Part shown: piece after piece, positions 55,021-64,000 of the stretch
Position numbering within the stretch: position 1 is the stretch's first letter
Layout: every line of letters starts with the position of its first letter
From: Chalara sp. BL73
Taxonomy: Eukaryota; Ascomycota; Leotiomycetes; Helotiales
Direction: 5' to 3'
DNA: 64,000 nt
NCBI GenBank assembly: GCA_918026815.1
Contig: CAKJVC010000010.1
Location: 1,614,501 to 1,678,500, forward strand
Notes under the pieces: generated by a model
Seen by the model: only the letters and a program-made list of their open reading frames with translations
The model's database searches: none
Told to the model about the DNA's origin: nothing
Made by a program: the position numbers and the translations under genes

Positions 55021-55445
55021 ATGAACTTTCTAGCCCAGCCAGCCGCTTCCCAAGGGGACTTGGCAACAAAAAGAGCCTGGAAATGCTCGGGGGTAAGCAT
55101 TTATGCCTTTACTACTCGTCGAGATGAACGCGCTGCAAGGGTGGCGGCTATTCAGGCTGCAGGTGCATATGGATGACCGGATATACTGCGTCTTTTGCCT
55201 GATGTTAGCTCTAATCACCAAAGCGGCTTTATGAATCAGTACCCAAGAGCGTTAAGGTTTACGTACCAGGCGGGTCATGGGCAGCACCAGAGGCCCTGCA
55301 AGAACACCGAAGGCGCCTCGACTTTAGCTGGGACATTGAAACCGACCAGGAAATACTCGCAGACTTTGAAAATGAAGAGAGGGACCGAGGGTATGCTGAG
55401 AGGGAAAGCTTTGACTGGTATGAGGAATTTGTCGATCCGAGATAG
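55021..55445 (+). CDS. Small hypothetical acidic protein, two-exon model
   Basis: Suggested exons are 55021-55092 (M-N-F-L-A-Q-P-A-A-S) and about 55220-55445 (acceptor ccaaag), together about 99 residues. Exon 2 reads V-K-V-Y-V-P-G-G-S-W, then a strongly acidic tail (F-E-N-E-E-R-D-R-G-Y-A-E-R-E) ending F-V-D-P-R before TAG. The composition looks coding, but the first exon and intron are weak and I recognise no family. It may also be the 3' remnant of a longer gene. Confidence 0.35.
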
Positions 55446-55984
55446 AGGAGCCGTATGAATAAGAAGGGGATATGTCATGCCGCTATCCAATATACGTCCG
55501 GCGGAATTAGCGCCGGGTCCAGCTGGTCTTTTTAATATGAAGCCGATAATGGTTACGAAGATACAAAGCCGGTTCGGATTAGCAAAAGCAAGGGTGTTCC
55601 AATTTAAGGAAATTTACAAGTTGGTATTTACAAGTTGGTACCATGTATACATTCTCAGATTTGTATAGGTATGGAACCGCTACACTATCATTATGGCTCC
55701 CTTTGAGGCTAAGATAAAACGAAGTTGGGTTCTAACAAGAGTTTAGGCCCGAGAAAATACAATGATCATCTAACCACGCGCAACATCTAATTATCCCTTC
55801 AATTCTTCTGATTGCCTCCACCAGGCCACTATTTTATAGGGTTGAATCTGCCTGATGGTGGATGGGAATCTGGAAGCCGTTTCCGCTTATTTTAGCCCCG
55901 AGCTTCCCCCATCACGGCAGGTGGCTGTGGGGGTAGGTATGTTCGAGCCGTCAAAAGTAGCCTGCGATATATGTGCACAAATAT
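55446..55984. other. Intergenic, no gene seen
   Basis: About 540 bp. A tandem 14-bp phrase, tttacaagttggta, occurs twice at about 55613-55640. No coding motif or LTR end recognised. Confidence 0.35.
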
Positions 55985-58488
55985 TTACGGCTTAGAGCCG
56001 TAGATAATATCATCACCTGTAACGCTCCTAACAAGCCCGTATTCTATTGTCGTGATACCTTCGCAGATCCTCCGTAGGCACTCTAGTTGAGAGGTCCACT
56101 TCCTGACGACATCTCTATCAATGTGAGCTTGTTCCCAGAATGATTTGACAGCGTCGCAAATTGAGCATAACAGGACACACCTACCGCTGCTCAGAATTAT
56201 AAAAGATGGGTTCGTAGGTACTAGATTAATGTCCTCGCACAATTCACTCTGTTTGGCCGCTACTCAATTCTAAAGTCCAAAAGCACCAAAATGCATCATA
56301 TGATGTCAGGATATGCACATTTATCCATGCTTATTTTAGGTAGTATGCCTATTGACGCTTGAACTACCTTTCAAAGCAGAATTGGTAGACAACTTCACTC
56401 ACATAGTTGTGATATGCATTGAATAGAAATAACCTGCCATTTCCAATGGATATAGAGTACCGCTTGGGAGCCACCCGCACCATGTGTAACTGCAACTTCA
56501 GCACCTTCTGGGATATCTCCTAAGGAGATAACATTGCCGCCGTCGTTACTAAGCTTTGGCTGTTCTGTGGATTCCAGAAATCTAATCCGCACCCATGGCG
56601 TAATCTCCTTCTGATCACCAGCACTTTGGGCAGTATCGAAAGATACCGTGACGTACAAGTCATAGAAGGTAACTGTAAAGGACCGGTCTCTTTCTGGGAG
56701 TCGTCGGCATATATGTTTGCCGCGCCGTAGTGTTTCGTATTCTTGAAAGATGTTCGGCACGGTGGTTGGGGATAGTGAGGGTGCAGGAATTAGGACGGTA
56801 CAAGAAGATGACCGTGAAAGAATCGGCATCTACGTCAAACAGATATTTGTTATGTCTTCTGAGTGATTCTAGAAGAAACACAATAGGATGAAACTAACTT
56901 ACCTCAAGTGATTCTGGGGCTGGCGGGTACTCAGAACGGCTCGGTCCTAGTCCCCTCCCTGTTGGGACAGTGGCAGTTGTATCTGGGCTGGGAATTGGCT
57001 GAGACCAAGCTGCCCTGTCGACAGTAGAGCATGACCAATACGCGGATATACCAACAGAACTCTCGATCGGATCAGGTTGACGTTTCATGCTCTTTGAGGC
57101 GAGTCTAATTTGGGAGTCTAGAGCCGTACTGAGCTGCTCAACTGCATTCCTCAAGGCTGGAATCCGACTTGGGGGTATATCATGTAGCCAATCAGGCAAA
57201 ATCCATCTCTCATTCATCTTCCCAAATGTTCTCGGCAGTTGGAATTGGCCGTGGATCCTGAAAAAGAGGTCGCACAAGTAGCAAGCGCTTTTGTTGGTAC
57301 ATATTACCCTCGGTCTTGCGTGTGCAGAATGTGATTCATAATAAAAAAGGAGCTTGATCTCGGCATGAAGTTTGATGCCAGCTCTCTCGCTATTCAAGCG
57401 ATTAACCAGCGCGGCGTCGACTGCAAATTTCGAGCCCAGGCAGTGTAATAATTTTGATCTTTCAAGTGATTGGAGCAGATGGTCGACTAGGGGAAGGGCT
57501 GACCCGGGTTGAGTTGGTGTCCTGACGTTTTCCGGTATACAGATCTGAAAACTCTCAACTCGGATCTTTCGAAATATTCGGCATCTTTTTCTTCTTGCTG
57601 CTAGCACAAGTTCTGAGGCTGCCTTATAATATTGCCCAAGCTTGGCCACTGAATCTCCGAGAAAAGCCAATTTCGACGAACTAAATTTCGAGGACTTATT
57701 CAGAGCGGCCGAGAACCCGGACGACTGGTTCAAGTTATGGGCCAGTCTAGTTACTTCCTCTATCATTTGGTATGCCGTAGGTTTATCGAGAGGCTGCGGC
57801 ATTTGTTTTAATCTTCGGTAAGCTTCAACTAGAGCCGTGACATTTTCCCGCAGCGCTATCATCTTGGGCTCTTCGATTCCGGTTATAGAATTGTCGTAGA
57901 GAGCTTGGCGTAGAAACATGATGGGGGATGCTTCAATTTGGTATTTCCTACCCAGTCGCAATCGTGTACAAATACGGTAGAAGTCTAGCATGATCACTCG
58001 TCGAAAAAGGCTTTCAATATCATGTATCTCAGGTTGATCTAATAGGCGTCAGACATAACCATAGCTTCGCTTAGGTTGAGCCTACTAAGTCTTGAAACTT
58101 GCTCTAGTGTCTCGCTGATCTGAACTAATCCTTGTTTGAGGTGCGTGACACTGTCACCATTGACAGCTATTCGAATGGTCATTCCTTGACCATCCTCATC
58201 TTCCTCGATAGCAATTGCGACTACCGCTCTGGAATTCTTGCGGCGAGAGGCAAGGAATGCTAAATTGCTCACGATCTCTCCCTCTTGTTCAATAGTTATG
58301 CATGATGCTCTCCAAGGTCGAGGGATTAATTCATGCTCCTTGGTGCCTTCCCGTACCCCACCTAGCATGGCAAGAAGCGTAATTTTCTGCAGCATATGTT
58401 CTCTGGTGACATTGCTTCCCCACATTCTGCTTTGTGAGAAGGGTTTTTTGCGAGGTGTATCTTCTTGTTGTGAGTCAACTAAAGTCAT
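55985..58488 (-). CDS. OTT_1508-like deaminase family protein
   Basis: Four exons on the minus strand, 58488-58086, 58038-56903, 56829-56403 and 56262-55985. Introns of 47, 73 and 140 nt join in consistent phase to give 747 residues. The central zinc-deaminase signature is complete: K-L-H-A-E-I-K (His359, catalytic Glu361) and K-S-A-C-Y-L-C-D-L-F (Cys387, Cys390), followed by F-G-K-M-N-E-R-W-I-L-P. This matches the fungal OTT_1508-like branch of the cytidine-deaminase superfamily, many members of which are suspected of acting on nucleic acids or as conflict effectors. A C-terminal beta-rich domain (E3-E4; P-W-V-R-I-R-F-L-E and W-K-W-Q-V-I) is of unknown role. No signal peptide or membrane segment. 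It follows two HNWD receptors and a BTB gene. A solo LTR lies 220 bp upstream of its start. Confidence 0.85.
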
Positions 58489-58707
58489 TAATGCCTACAG
58501 GTGATTTCTACATCGATACGTTGGTAGGATTCTCGACCAACCTACCCCGCCTTGTGTAACCTTGCTCTGCCCTGTGCACGAACCCGCTAGGCCTTATTTC
58601 TACCTCAGAGAAAAATGATGCAGGTCGAGACTATTTTGTCAGCTATTTTTGCGAAAATCCTTCGTACTCGGCATGCTTGCTTTGAATTATATGGTCAGAG
58701 CTGTATC

Positions 58708-58891
58708 TGTAGGAAGTAGGGGTTTACGGATCCACATACGACCCGCCGGGTCACGTGGTCCGCACAACCCCCATTTTGTAGAATCTACCTAATACAACAA
58801 CAATGATTACCATATCCATCAAGAGCAAGAGCGTGGCCTACAAAGTAGAGCTGCGCCTTTTGCCCCGTGGAAGGTAAGACCTGTACCAACA
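58708..58891 (-). repeat. Solo LTR, family L6, with perfect 5-bp TSD (GTATC)
   Basis: 184 bp; on the plus strand TGTAGGAAGTAGGGG...GTACCAACA, flanked by GTATC at 58703-58707 and 58892-58896. It is an inverted, nearly identical copy of 30224-30417. It stands in the upstream region of the deaminase gene. Confidence 0.93.
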
Positions 58892-59709
58892 GTATCCTTC
58901 CAGTAGGTCGCTCTGTGGGATCGTTGGAGAACTCTTCGGCAGATCCTAGCAAAACCGCCAACGAGCCCACATCTTCCGCTTCTCCTTCGGGAGAATGGCC
59001 AGCCTTTCGATCTTCGACGTCTCCCTCAGCGACCTACACCAATTTATACTGGATAGGGATCGCTCCACTGCTCGGACACAATGACCAAAGTAGCCCAGGC
59101 CTGATACAGAAGGGTAGATGCAAATCTTATGGCTTGCACATGCCTCTCTCAACTTGAAGAAGTGGACTACAGTGTTCTGGCGGTAAAAGTGGCCAAGGGA
59201 AACTTATTTTCATCGAGCATCACTATAATCTCGATTCTTTAATCTTCCTCGCCATAGTCTCACGGTCCGCCTCCCACTCAACAACATGCCTTCGCCGCCG
59301 CGGCGATCCTCCTCTAAGGCATCTAATTCTACAACGGCCAACTCCTCGATATCCCCATAACCTGAGACCTCCGCCACGGATTCAGCAGCGTGCCCTTTTC
59401 CCCACACATCTGGAACATCGGCTCATCCGTCTCGCAGTAATTAATACCCGAATCCCAGCCCGGAACTGGTACTGTCCTTTCGTAGGACCTCCATCGCCAG
59501 CTAGGCTCCGACTACGAGAGCCAACATTATTGTTGTGATATGCAATACCTTTTAGTACCTTTTTTCTCTTCCCCTTTTGTGAACGGCGTCTCGGGGAGTT
59601 GTGGCGAAGAATCGTGCTCTCTCGGGCCCGAAACGGCAGGAAGATAATCCTTTGTTTTAACCGGAGGGGAAATCGAGATCTAAGGGTGAGGTACACACTC
59701 CACTTGTAG
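58892..59709. other. Intergenic, no gene seen
   Basis: About 800 bp. Several overlapping short frames on both strands but none with motifs. It may include displaced upstream sequence of the deaminase gene. Confidence 0.35.
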
Positions 59710-60194
59710 CAACGCCGCGTATTTGATACGTGGTTGCCGGTAAGTAGAATGTGGTAAAATTGTGTCTTGTTGTTGCTACTACTACAATGCGTTCTTTTAT
59801 GCTACTGGTGGGTCATGTGGCTGAATCCCCTATTCACTCCCCCATTGACTCAGGACCTATAGAATCCCCTCCACATGACCTAACATACTAATACTTTGGT
59901 TACACATGCAAGAAACTCGCCAATCAAGCACACAGGGTGTTGGTATGTCAGGTCGCGTGAATGGGAATTTTTGGGTCCTGAGTCAAGAGACGTCGGGTGG
60001 GGTGCAGGTCCAACTGAGCTCAGTTGGGCCTCTACCTGACCTGCCGACCTCTGAATCAATGGGGGAATGAATGGTGGATTCGGTTATGTGGCCTACCTGT
60101 AGCATACAAAAGAACGCATTGTAGTAGTAGACAACAAGACACAATTTTACCACATTCTACTTACCGGCAACCACGTATCAAATACGCGGCGTTG
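59710..60194. mobile_element. Fold-back MITE with ~150-bp terminal inverted repeats
   Basis: The left arm (from CAACGCCGCGTATTTGATAC) and the reverse complement of the right arm (ending GTATCAAATACGCGGCGTTG) agree perfectly for about 62 bp. They stay similar for roughly 150 bp, with small indels. The 485-bp element has no coding capacity. The flanks are TAG/TAC next to the arms, so a TA duplication is possible but off by one base. The loop carries a perfect 18-bp palindrome CCAACTGAGCTCAGTTGG near 60010-60027. It ends 173 bp before the start of the GS-like gene. Confidence 0.85.
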
Positions 60195-60367
60195 TACACT
60201 CCAAACTTCTTCATTGCCATAAACTTGGATCACGCACTCCCCGCTAGAAATAACCCACCACGTGAGTGGCCATACCCCGTAAGACCAGTTAGCCACCACC
60301 CTATTTTGCAATAGTGCCCTGGTATATTGTTTTTTGTAAGGCTGTATTAACGTCCAGCCAGACCAAA

Positions 60368-61672
60368 ATGTCCCCAAGCGAAAAACTCCAAAAGTTCCTC
60401 CAAAAAAACGGGTCGACTAAGTACATCCGCCTTCAATGGATAGACTACTCTGGCATTCTGCGTGCCCGCTTCGTTCCTGTTGCTCGATGTCTGCAGATAG
60501 CTCAAGGAAATGAAGACTACCTTATCCCGCAAGTAAGCATGATCACCCCAGTCTCAACGGCTCCGAAATGCTTTCCGACTGGCAATAATATCGAAATCTG
60601 GGTGCTGCGTCCTGACTGGTCCTCTCTACGCCGCTGCGGATTCAGACCGAGTCATGCTTCTGTCATGTGTTTTTTGGAACACAAAGATGCCGGTGAAGCG
60701 TATAACAAATGTCCACGTATGCTACTATCTCGTGCACTCGAGCTGCTTGAAAAAGAGTGGGGCACGAAAGTACTGACCGGCTTCGAGATTGAATTCATGC
60801 TCCTGGATAAAAATGCTCAGCCGCTTGATCAAATAGATCGGTTAAACAGCTATCAAGCAACTGCTGGGCTTCGCGGCCAGATACTGGACATAGTTGAAGA
60901 GATTCTCGACTATCTTAAGGATTCATCTATTAACATTTATCACTTCCATACCAAAACCCACAATCAGATAAAGTTTGCACTTAGTCCTGAGCCGCTACTT
61001 AACGCTATCGACTCATTTATCCTGGCGCAGGAAACAATCCGAACAGTCTTCATCAGACGCAATATCAAAGCAACTATGACTCCTAAGCCACTCATCGACG
61101 AGCCAACCAATGGTGTCCACATGCATATGTCTGTTAGCAAGCTAGCGCCGCCACACACAGACAATTTCCTCGCAGGTATTCTGAGCCACATGAGATCTCT
61201 TTGTGCTTTTGGAATGGCGAACTTTGACGGGTATGTTCGGACCACTAAAGACGCAGCTGGTGCGTGGGTCGGATATGGCACCGGAAACCGCGACTTGCCA
61301 GTGCGCAAGATAAGCCAGCAGCACTGGGAATTCCGTATGATGGATAGCACTTCCAATCCGTACTTGTTTGCCGCGGCTGTTCTACTGGCCGGCTTGAGCG
61401 GGCTTGAGGAGGAAGTGGACCTGGCTTGGGAAGATTGTCGCGTTTTCCCCCATTCGCTAGACGAGAGGGAACGTGCCAAGTACCAACTGGACAAAAGAAT
61501 GCCGGGTAGTTTGCGGGAAGCATTGGAATCGCTAAAGGCAGACGCAACCATGAAAACATGGATACCGGAAGACTTGCTGAATTCTTACATTCCCGTAAAA
61601 GAGAAAGAAATCGAAGTGTTTCAGGGAATGACAAACGTTCAGAGGTGTCGCCGGTTCTTAGAGTACTTTTGA
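60368..61672 (+). CDS. Glutamine-synthetase-like protein (FluG C-terminal type), probably catalytically altered
   Basis: A single-exon, 434-residue protein. ATG 60368 (accaaaATGt) is chosen; the frame to 60314 needs a GTG. It has the GS beta-grasp N-terminus (K-Y-I-R-L-Q-W-I-D-Y-S-G) and catalytic domain: G-F-E-I-E-F (Glu140 and Glu142 kept), N-G-V-H-M-H-M-S (His251/253) and S-N-P-Y-L-F-A-A-A. Where GS and FluG proteins have H-x-E and G-Q-[YF]-E metal ligands, this protein reads H-T-K196 and N-Q-I-K202. Two lysines thus replace two Mg/Mn-binding glutamates, arguing against ordinary glutamate-ammonia ligation. It lacks the N-terminal amidohydrolase domain of full FluG. It may be a pseudoenzyme with a signalling or scaffolding role, or have a new reaction. 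It appears under purifying pressure, since the frame is intact. Confidence 0.85.
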   Translation: MSPSEKLQKFLQKNGSTKYIRLQWIDYSGILRARFVPVARCLQIAQGNEDYLIPQVSMITPVSTAPKCFPTGNNIEIWVLRPDWSSLRRCGFRPSHASVMCFLEHKDAGEAYNKCPRMLLSRALELLEKEWGTKVLTGFEIEFMLLDKNAQPLDQIDRLNSYQATAGLRGQILDIVEEILDYLKDSSINIYHFHTKTHNQIKFALSPEPLLNAIDSFILAQETIRTVFIRRNIKATMTPKPLIDEPTNGVHMHMSVSKLAPPHTDNFLAGILSHMRSLCAFGMANFDGYVRTTKDAAGAWVGYGTGNRDLPVRKISQQHWEFRMMDSTSNPYLFAAAVLLAGLSGLEEEVDLAWEDCRVFPHSLDERERAKYQLDKRMPGSLREALESLKADATMKTWIPEDLLNSYIPVKEKEIEVFQGMTNVQRCRRFLEYF

Positions 61673-62177
61673 TGCTTGTATTTGCATGTTTTAGACTGGG
61701 TTAAGCTTAATAGCAAGATGGAACACTTATTTGAGCCATTTTAGTAGAAGAGCCATATATTGAATTTCGAGAAAAGCACCCCAAAATAATAGGGGACCGT
61801 GTTAAGTCGTCGCGAATAACATGTCATCAAGTCTGATGCAGCACGACCCCGAACTCTAAGGACGTGCCGGCCAAAGGGTGCACTATCTCTGGGGACCTCA
61901 CATCCCCATTGCTTGAACGTAATTTGATGTGTGCCATAGCCAATCACTAGAATAGCGTCTCAGGGTCCTAATATACACGAAAAAAATATGCCTTCTTCGA
62001 CAGAGCTAAATCTTTAACTACGAAAAGCCACGAGCTTAATGGACCGGGCCTCCCAAGGAAGAAACTCAGTGTAATATTTGGCTCTTCAAATATCCATTGA
62101 TAATAATATGCATTTATTTGTTCCTCCTTTGTCATATTGCATAAACGCTCTAGAAGGTGCTCTACCCAATCCATTCC
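61673..62177. other. Intergenic, no gene seen
   Basis: About 500 bp between the GS-like gene and the convergent phosphoesterase pseudogene. Only short frames without motifs. Confidence 0.35.
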
Positions 62178-63126
62178 TTACTGGACTTTAACAATCTTCT
62201 CCACTTGAAAGACTCGACCATTTTCTCCGGATACTATTCTCCACCTTTGGGTAACTGATTGCCGAAAGTTACCAAGCCGAAAACCCCTCTCTGAGGCTCT
62301 GTCGTATAATGTAACCTCGCTGGTTGCGGACGAGCCTAACATTGCCTTTCCAAAAATCCGAACAAAAAAGTGTGTGCCCAAATACCCGTACTTGTACATC
62401 CGAAAATACTGCGTCATCTGATTTAAGGATGTCAGTTCCAAAGGCCGAGCCCCATGGCTTTCCGAGATCGACGGGCCTGCTTGATTGCTCTATACATGGT
62501 GGGCAGTGGGAGGCAACGATAATCCGGTGCCCTTAAGTGATTTTCTTGGATCGAACTTGTCTGATTTGCCTCTGTAGCCAATCTACATCTAAAGCATGCT
62601 CTGTGAGATGGTCGTCCACGGTCCAATTCTCAATACGCTGGAAATCCTTTACTCTATCGTTCACAATTTTGCGGGCCTCTGGAAGGATACGGGAGTGAAG
62701 TGTGCAACCTAGAATAATAATATCTGGGTAAGCTTTTAAGGCTACCCTTGTCTGATTTAGCACAGCTAGTATGTCAATTAAGCCCGGCTCTTCCTCGAGC
62801 AATTTTGAGTGCCAAAAGCCTTTTTAACGTAATAGGCTATAGAAATCGTGGTTTCCAAGAACCGGAAATACCTGAGTAAACTGTCGACACTGGACTTTAA
62901 GGAACTCGAGGCATTGTTCGTAGTCTGAGAGACGTCCAATATCGCCGGCAAGAATAAGATTGGGAGCGGTTTTAGGAATATGGAAAGACAGATATTGTTG
63001 ATTGACCTCGAGATGTAAATCAGACATTATTTGGAAAGCCGCTTTGTAGCCCCGATTGTCGTGATCTTTCGGAGGATATCCTGGGAAAGTGGCATCATTT
63101 GAATGTATAATAAATGAAAGAATAAC
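62178..63126 (-). pseudogene. Calcineurin-like metallophosphoesterase, inactivated
   Basis: One minus-strand frame shows the metallophosphoesterase motifs in order: I-M-S-D-L-H-L-E, L-A-G-D-I-G-R-L, L-G-N-H-D-F-Y, I-L-G-C-T-L-H-S, I-V-A-S-H-C-P-P and V-F-G-H-T. It is interrupted by in-frame TAA codons at 62824-62826 and 62533-62535. A frameshift follows before the C-terminus (V-F-Q-V-E-K-I-V-K-V), which is in another frame ending at 62178. The 5' end is cut off by an L5 LTR at 63127, so no start codon of its own survives. The ancestral enzyme belongs to a fungal family of cytosolic Ser/Thr-type phosphoesterases of unknown substrate. Confidence 0.8.
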
Positions 63127-63315
63127 TGTCGGAATACCTACCATGTAGCAAAAGGCGTAGTAGCCGTAACTACGCTCTTGCTGGTGTGGTTCTGGTATTC
63201 GTTCTTGATTCAATCTAAGCTACGACCTATTGCCAGGTAGTTATATAGGTGATAGAAGACCCACAATTCCCGCGATCCGTTTGGATCGCGTGAGCTATGT
63301 ACATGCATTCCAACA
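63127..63315 (+). repeat. Solo LTR, family L5
   Basis: 189 bp, TGTCGGAATACCTACCATGTAGC...GCATTCCAACA. Flanks ATAAC/CTTAC match only partly. It truncates the phosphoesterase pseudogene. A peptide-like frame on its minus strand (Y-Y-A-F-C-Y-x-V-G-I-P-T) recurs at 30021-30104 because both come from this repeat, not from a protein family. Confidence 0.75.
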
Positions 63316-64000
63316 CTTACAAAAGCATTATTAAATACAGCTTTTGAATTTTCAGAGCTGTAAATACTTTACACACACAAATACACATACAAATGATTGC
63401 TTTACAGGCGGCCTGTGGTTATGTTTACGGGCGATTTTACAGTGGTTGTGGTGGGGTACGTGTACTGGGACCCCTGACTCCGGGGGTCAGCGTATTGGTA
63501 CCCGCGGGAGTTGCGTGTCAGGGTGGACCCCAGAACAAGTTGAACACCATGATTATTGTCCACGATCAGAATCGCCTGATCTCGGCCGAGAATGTTGATG
63601 AGCCCATAATTGCGCCATCGTCGACACTATCTCCTCTCCCAGCTCCACAGGATACACAATTAGATACACTTGGGAATCTCATCGAGGATGGTGATGATGC
63701 CGATGAATGGTTCCTAGTTGAATGGGCTGCTTCTCGATCTGTGATGGCAGATAATGACTCTCAAAGCGAGTGTGGTCAATGGTAAGCGGCAAACTACCGT
63801 TTCCCGATGGCAGTAAATGGTCCTCTTCGGCCTGCACCGCTTCAGTGACCTCGGACTCCATCTTCCATCTAGCGATTTGCAGTACACTCTATGTCCCTTA
63901 TCTAGGCCACGCTTTCCTACTTTGGAAGCTTGGAGGACTCATACCTTGTCCGTAGCACATGCACCAAAGATATTTCACTGCCCGATTGCCCTCCTACTGA
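63316..64000 (+). other. Right-edge region with one uncharacterised open frame
   Basis: A frame at 63393-63785 ends in an acidic stretch (L-I-E-D-G-D-D-A-D-E-W-F) and could be an exon, since 'caatggtaagc' near its end resembles a splice donor. No family is recognised and the gene, if real, would continue beyond the window. Confidence 0.25.

Noticed and set aside
1..64000. CRISPR arrays, rRNA or tRNA genes, bacterial-type operons
   Set aside because: No spaced identical repeats and no recognisable cloverleaf or rRNA segment were seen; the DNA is eukaryotic with introns.

Overview
The window is nuclear DNA of a filamentous ascomycete (Pezizomycotina). The evidence is short spliceosomal introns (about 45-115 nt, GTRNGT donors, CTAAC-type branch sites), Zn2Cys6 regulators, HET-NACHT-WD40 genes, a FluG-like glutamine-synthetase homologue, fungal BTB and OTT_1508-like deaminase genes, and dense LTR-retrotransposon debris. 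The species cannot be named from the sequence alone. All calls come from reading the sequence; no database search was run.

Layout. 1-711: 3' end of an ankyrin-repeat gene. 742-4882: transposon graveyard with a Helitron-like fragment, nested solo LTRs and a gag relic. 5134-21022: carbohydrate-catabolism cluster with an MFS sugar porter, a GH35-type beta-galactosidase, a secreted GH39-like protein, a GH43, a GH78 alpha-L-rhamnosidase and a dead GH5. 22334-23970: decayed hybrid histidine kinase cut by an LTR. 24065-27478: a 2-oxoglutarate/Fe(II) oxygenase and an L-serine dehydratase. 27531-34000: second LTR graveyard enclosing a Zn2Cys6 regulator (30603-31877). 34734-53400: two intact HET-NACHT-WD40 genes flanking a kinase-like gene and a second Zn2Cys6 regulator. 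53719-58488: BTB protein with an inserted zinc ribbon, a small hypothetical gene and an OTT_1508-like deaminase. 59710-61672: fold-back MITE just upstream of a glutamine-synthetase-like gene that has lost two metal-ligand glutamates. 62178-63126: dead calcineurin-like phosphoesterase.

How the genes may work together. In the sugar cluster only the GH39-like protein has a signal peptide. The GH35, GH43 and GH78 proteins look cytosolic and sit with a sugar/oligosaccharide importer. This suggests a 'cut outside, import, finish inside' pathway for a galactose/arabinose/rhamnose-containing glycan or glycoside (inference). The right half (34.7-58.5 kb) looks like an allorecognition or immunity island: two complete 1480- and 1420-residue NLR-like receptors with nearly identical WD repeats, a BTB protein and a deaminase of a family suspected of effector roles.

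At least eight solo LTRs from five families keep perfect 5-bp target-site duplications. They date waves of insertion and LTR-LTR recombination and explain most of the gene-poor stretches.
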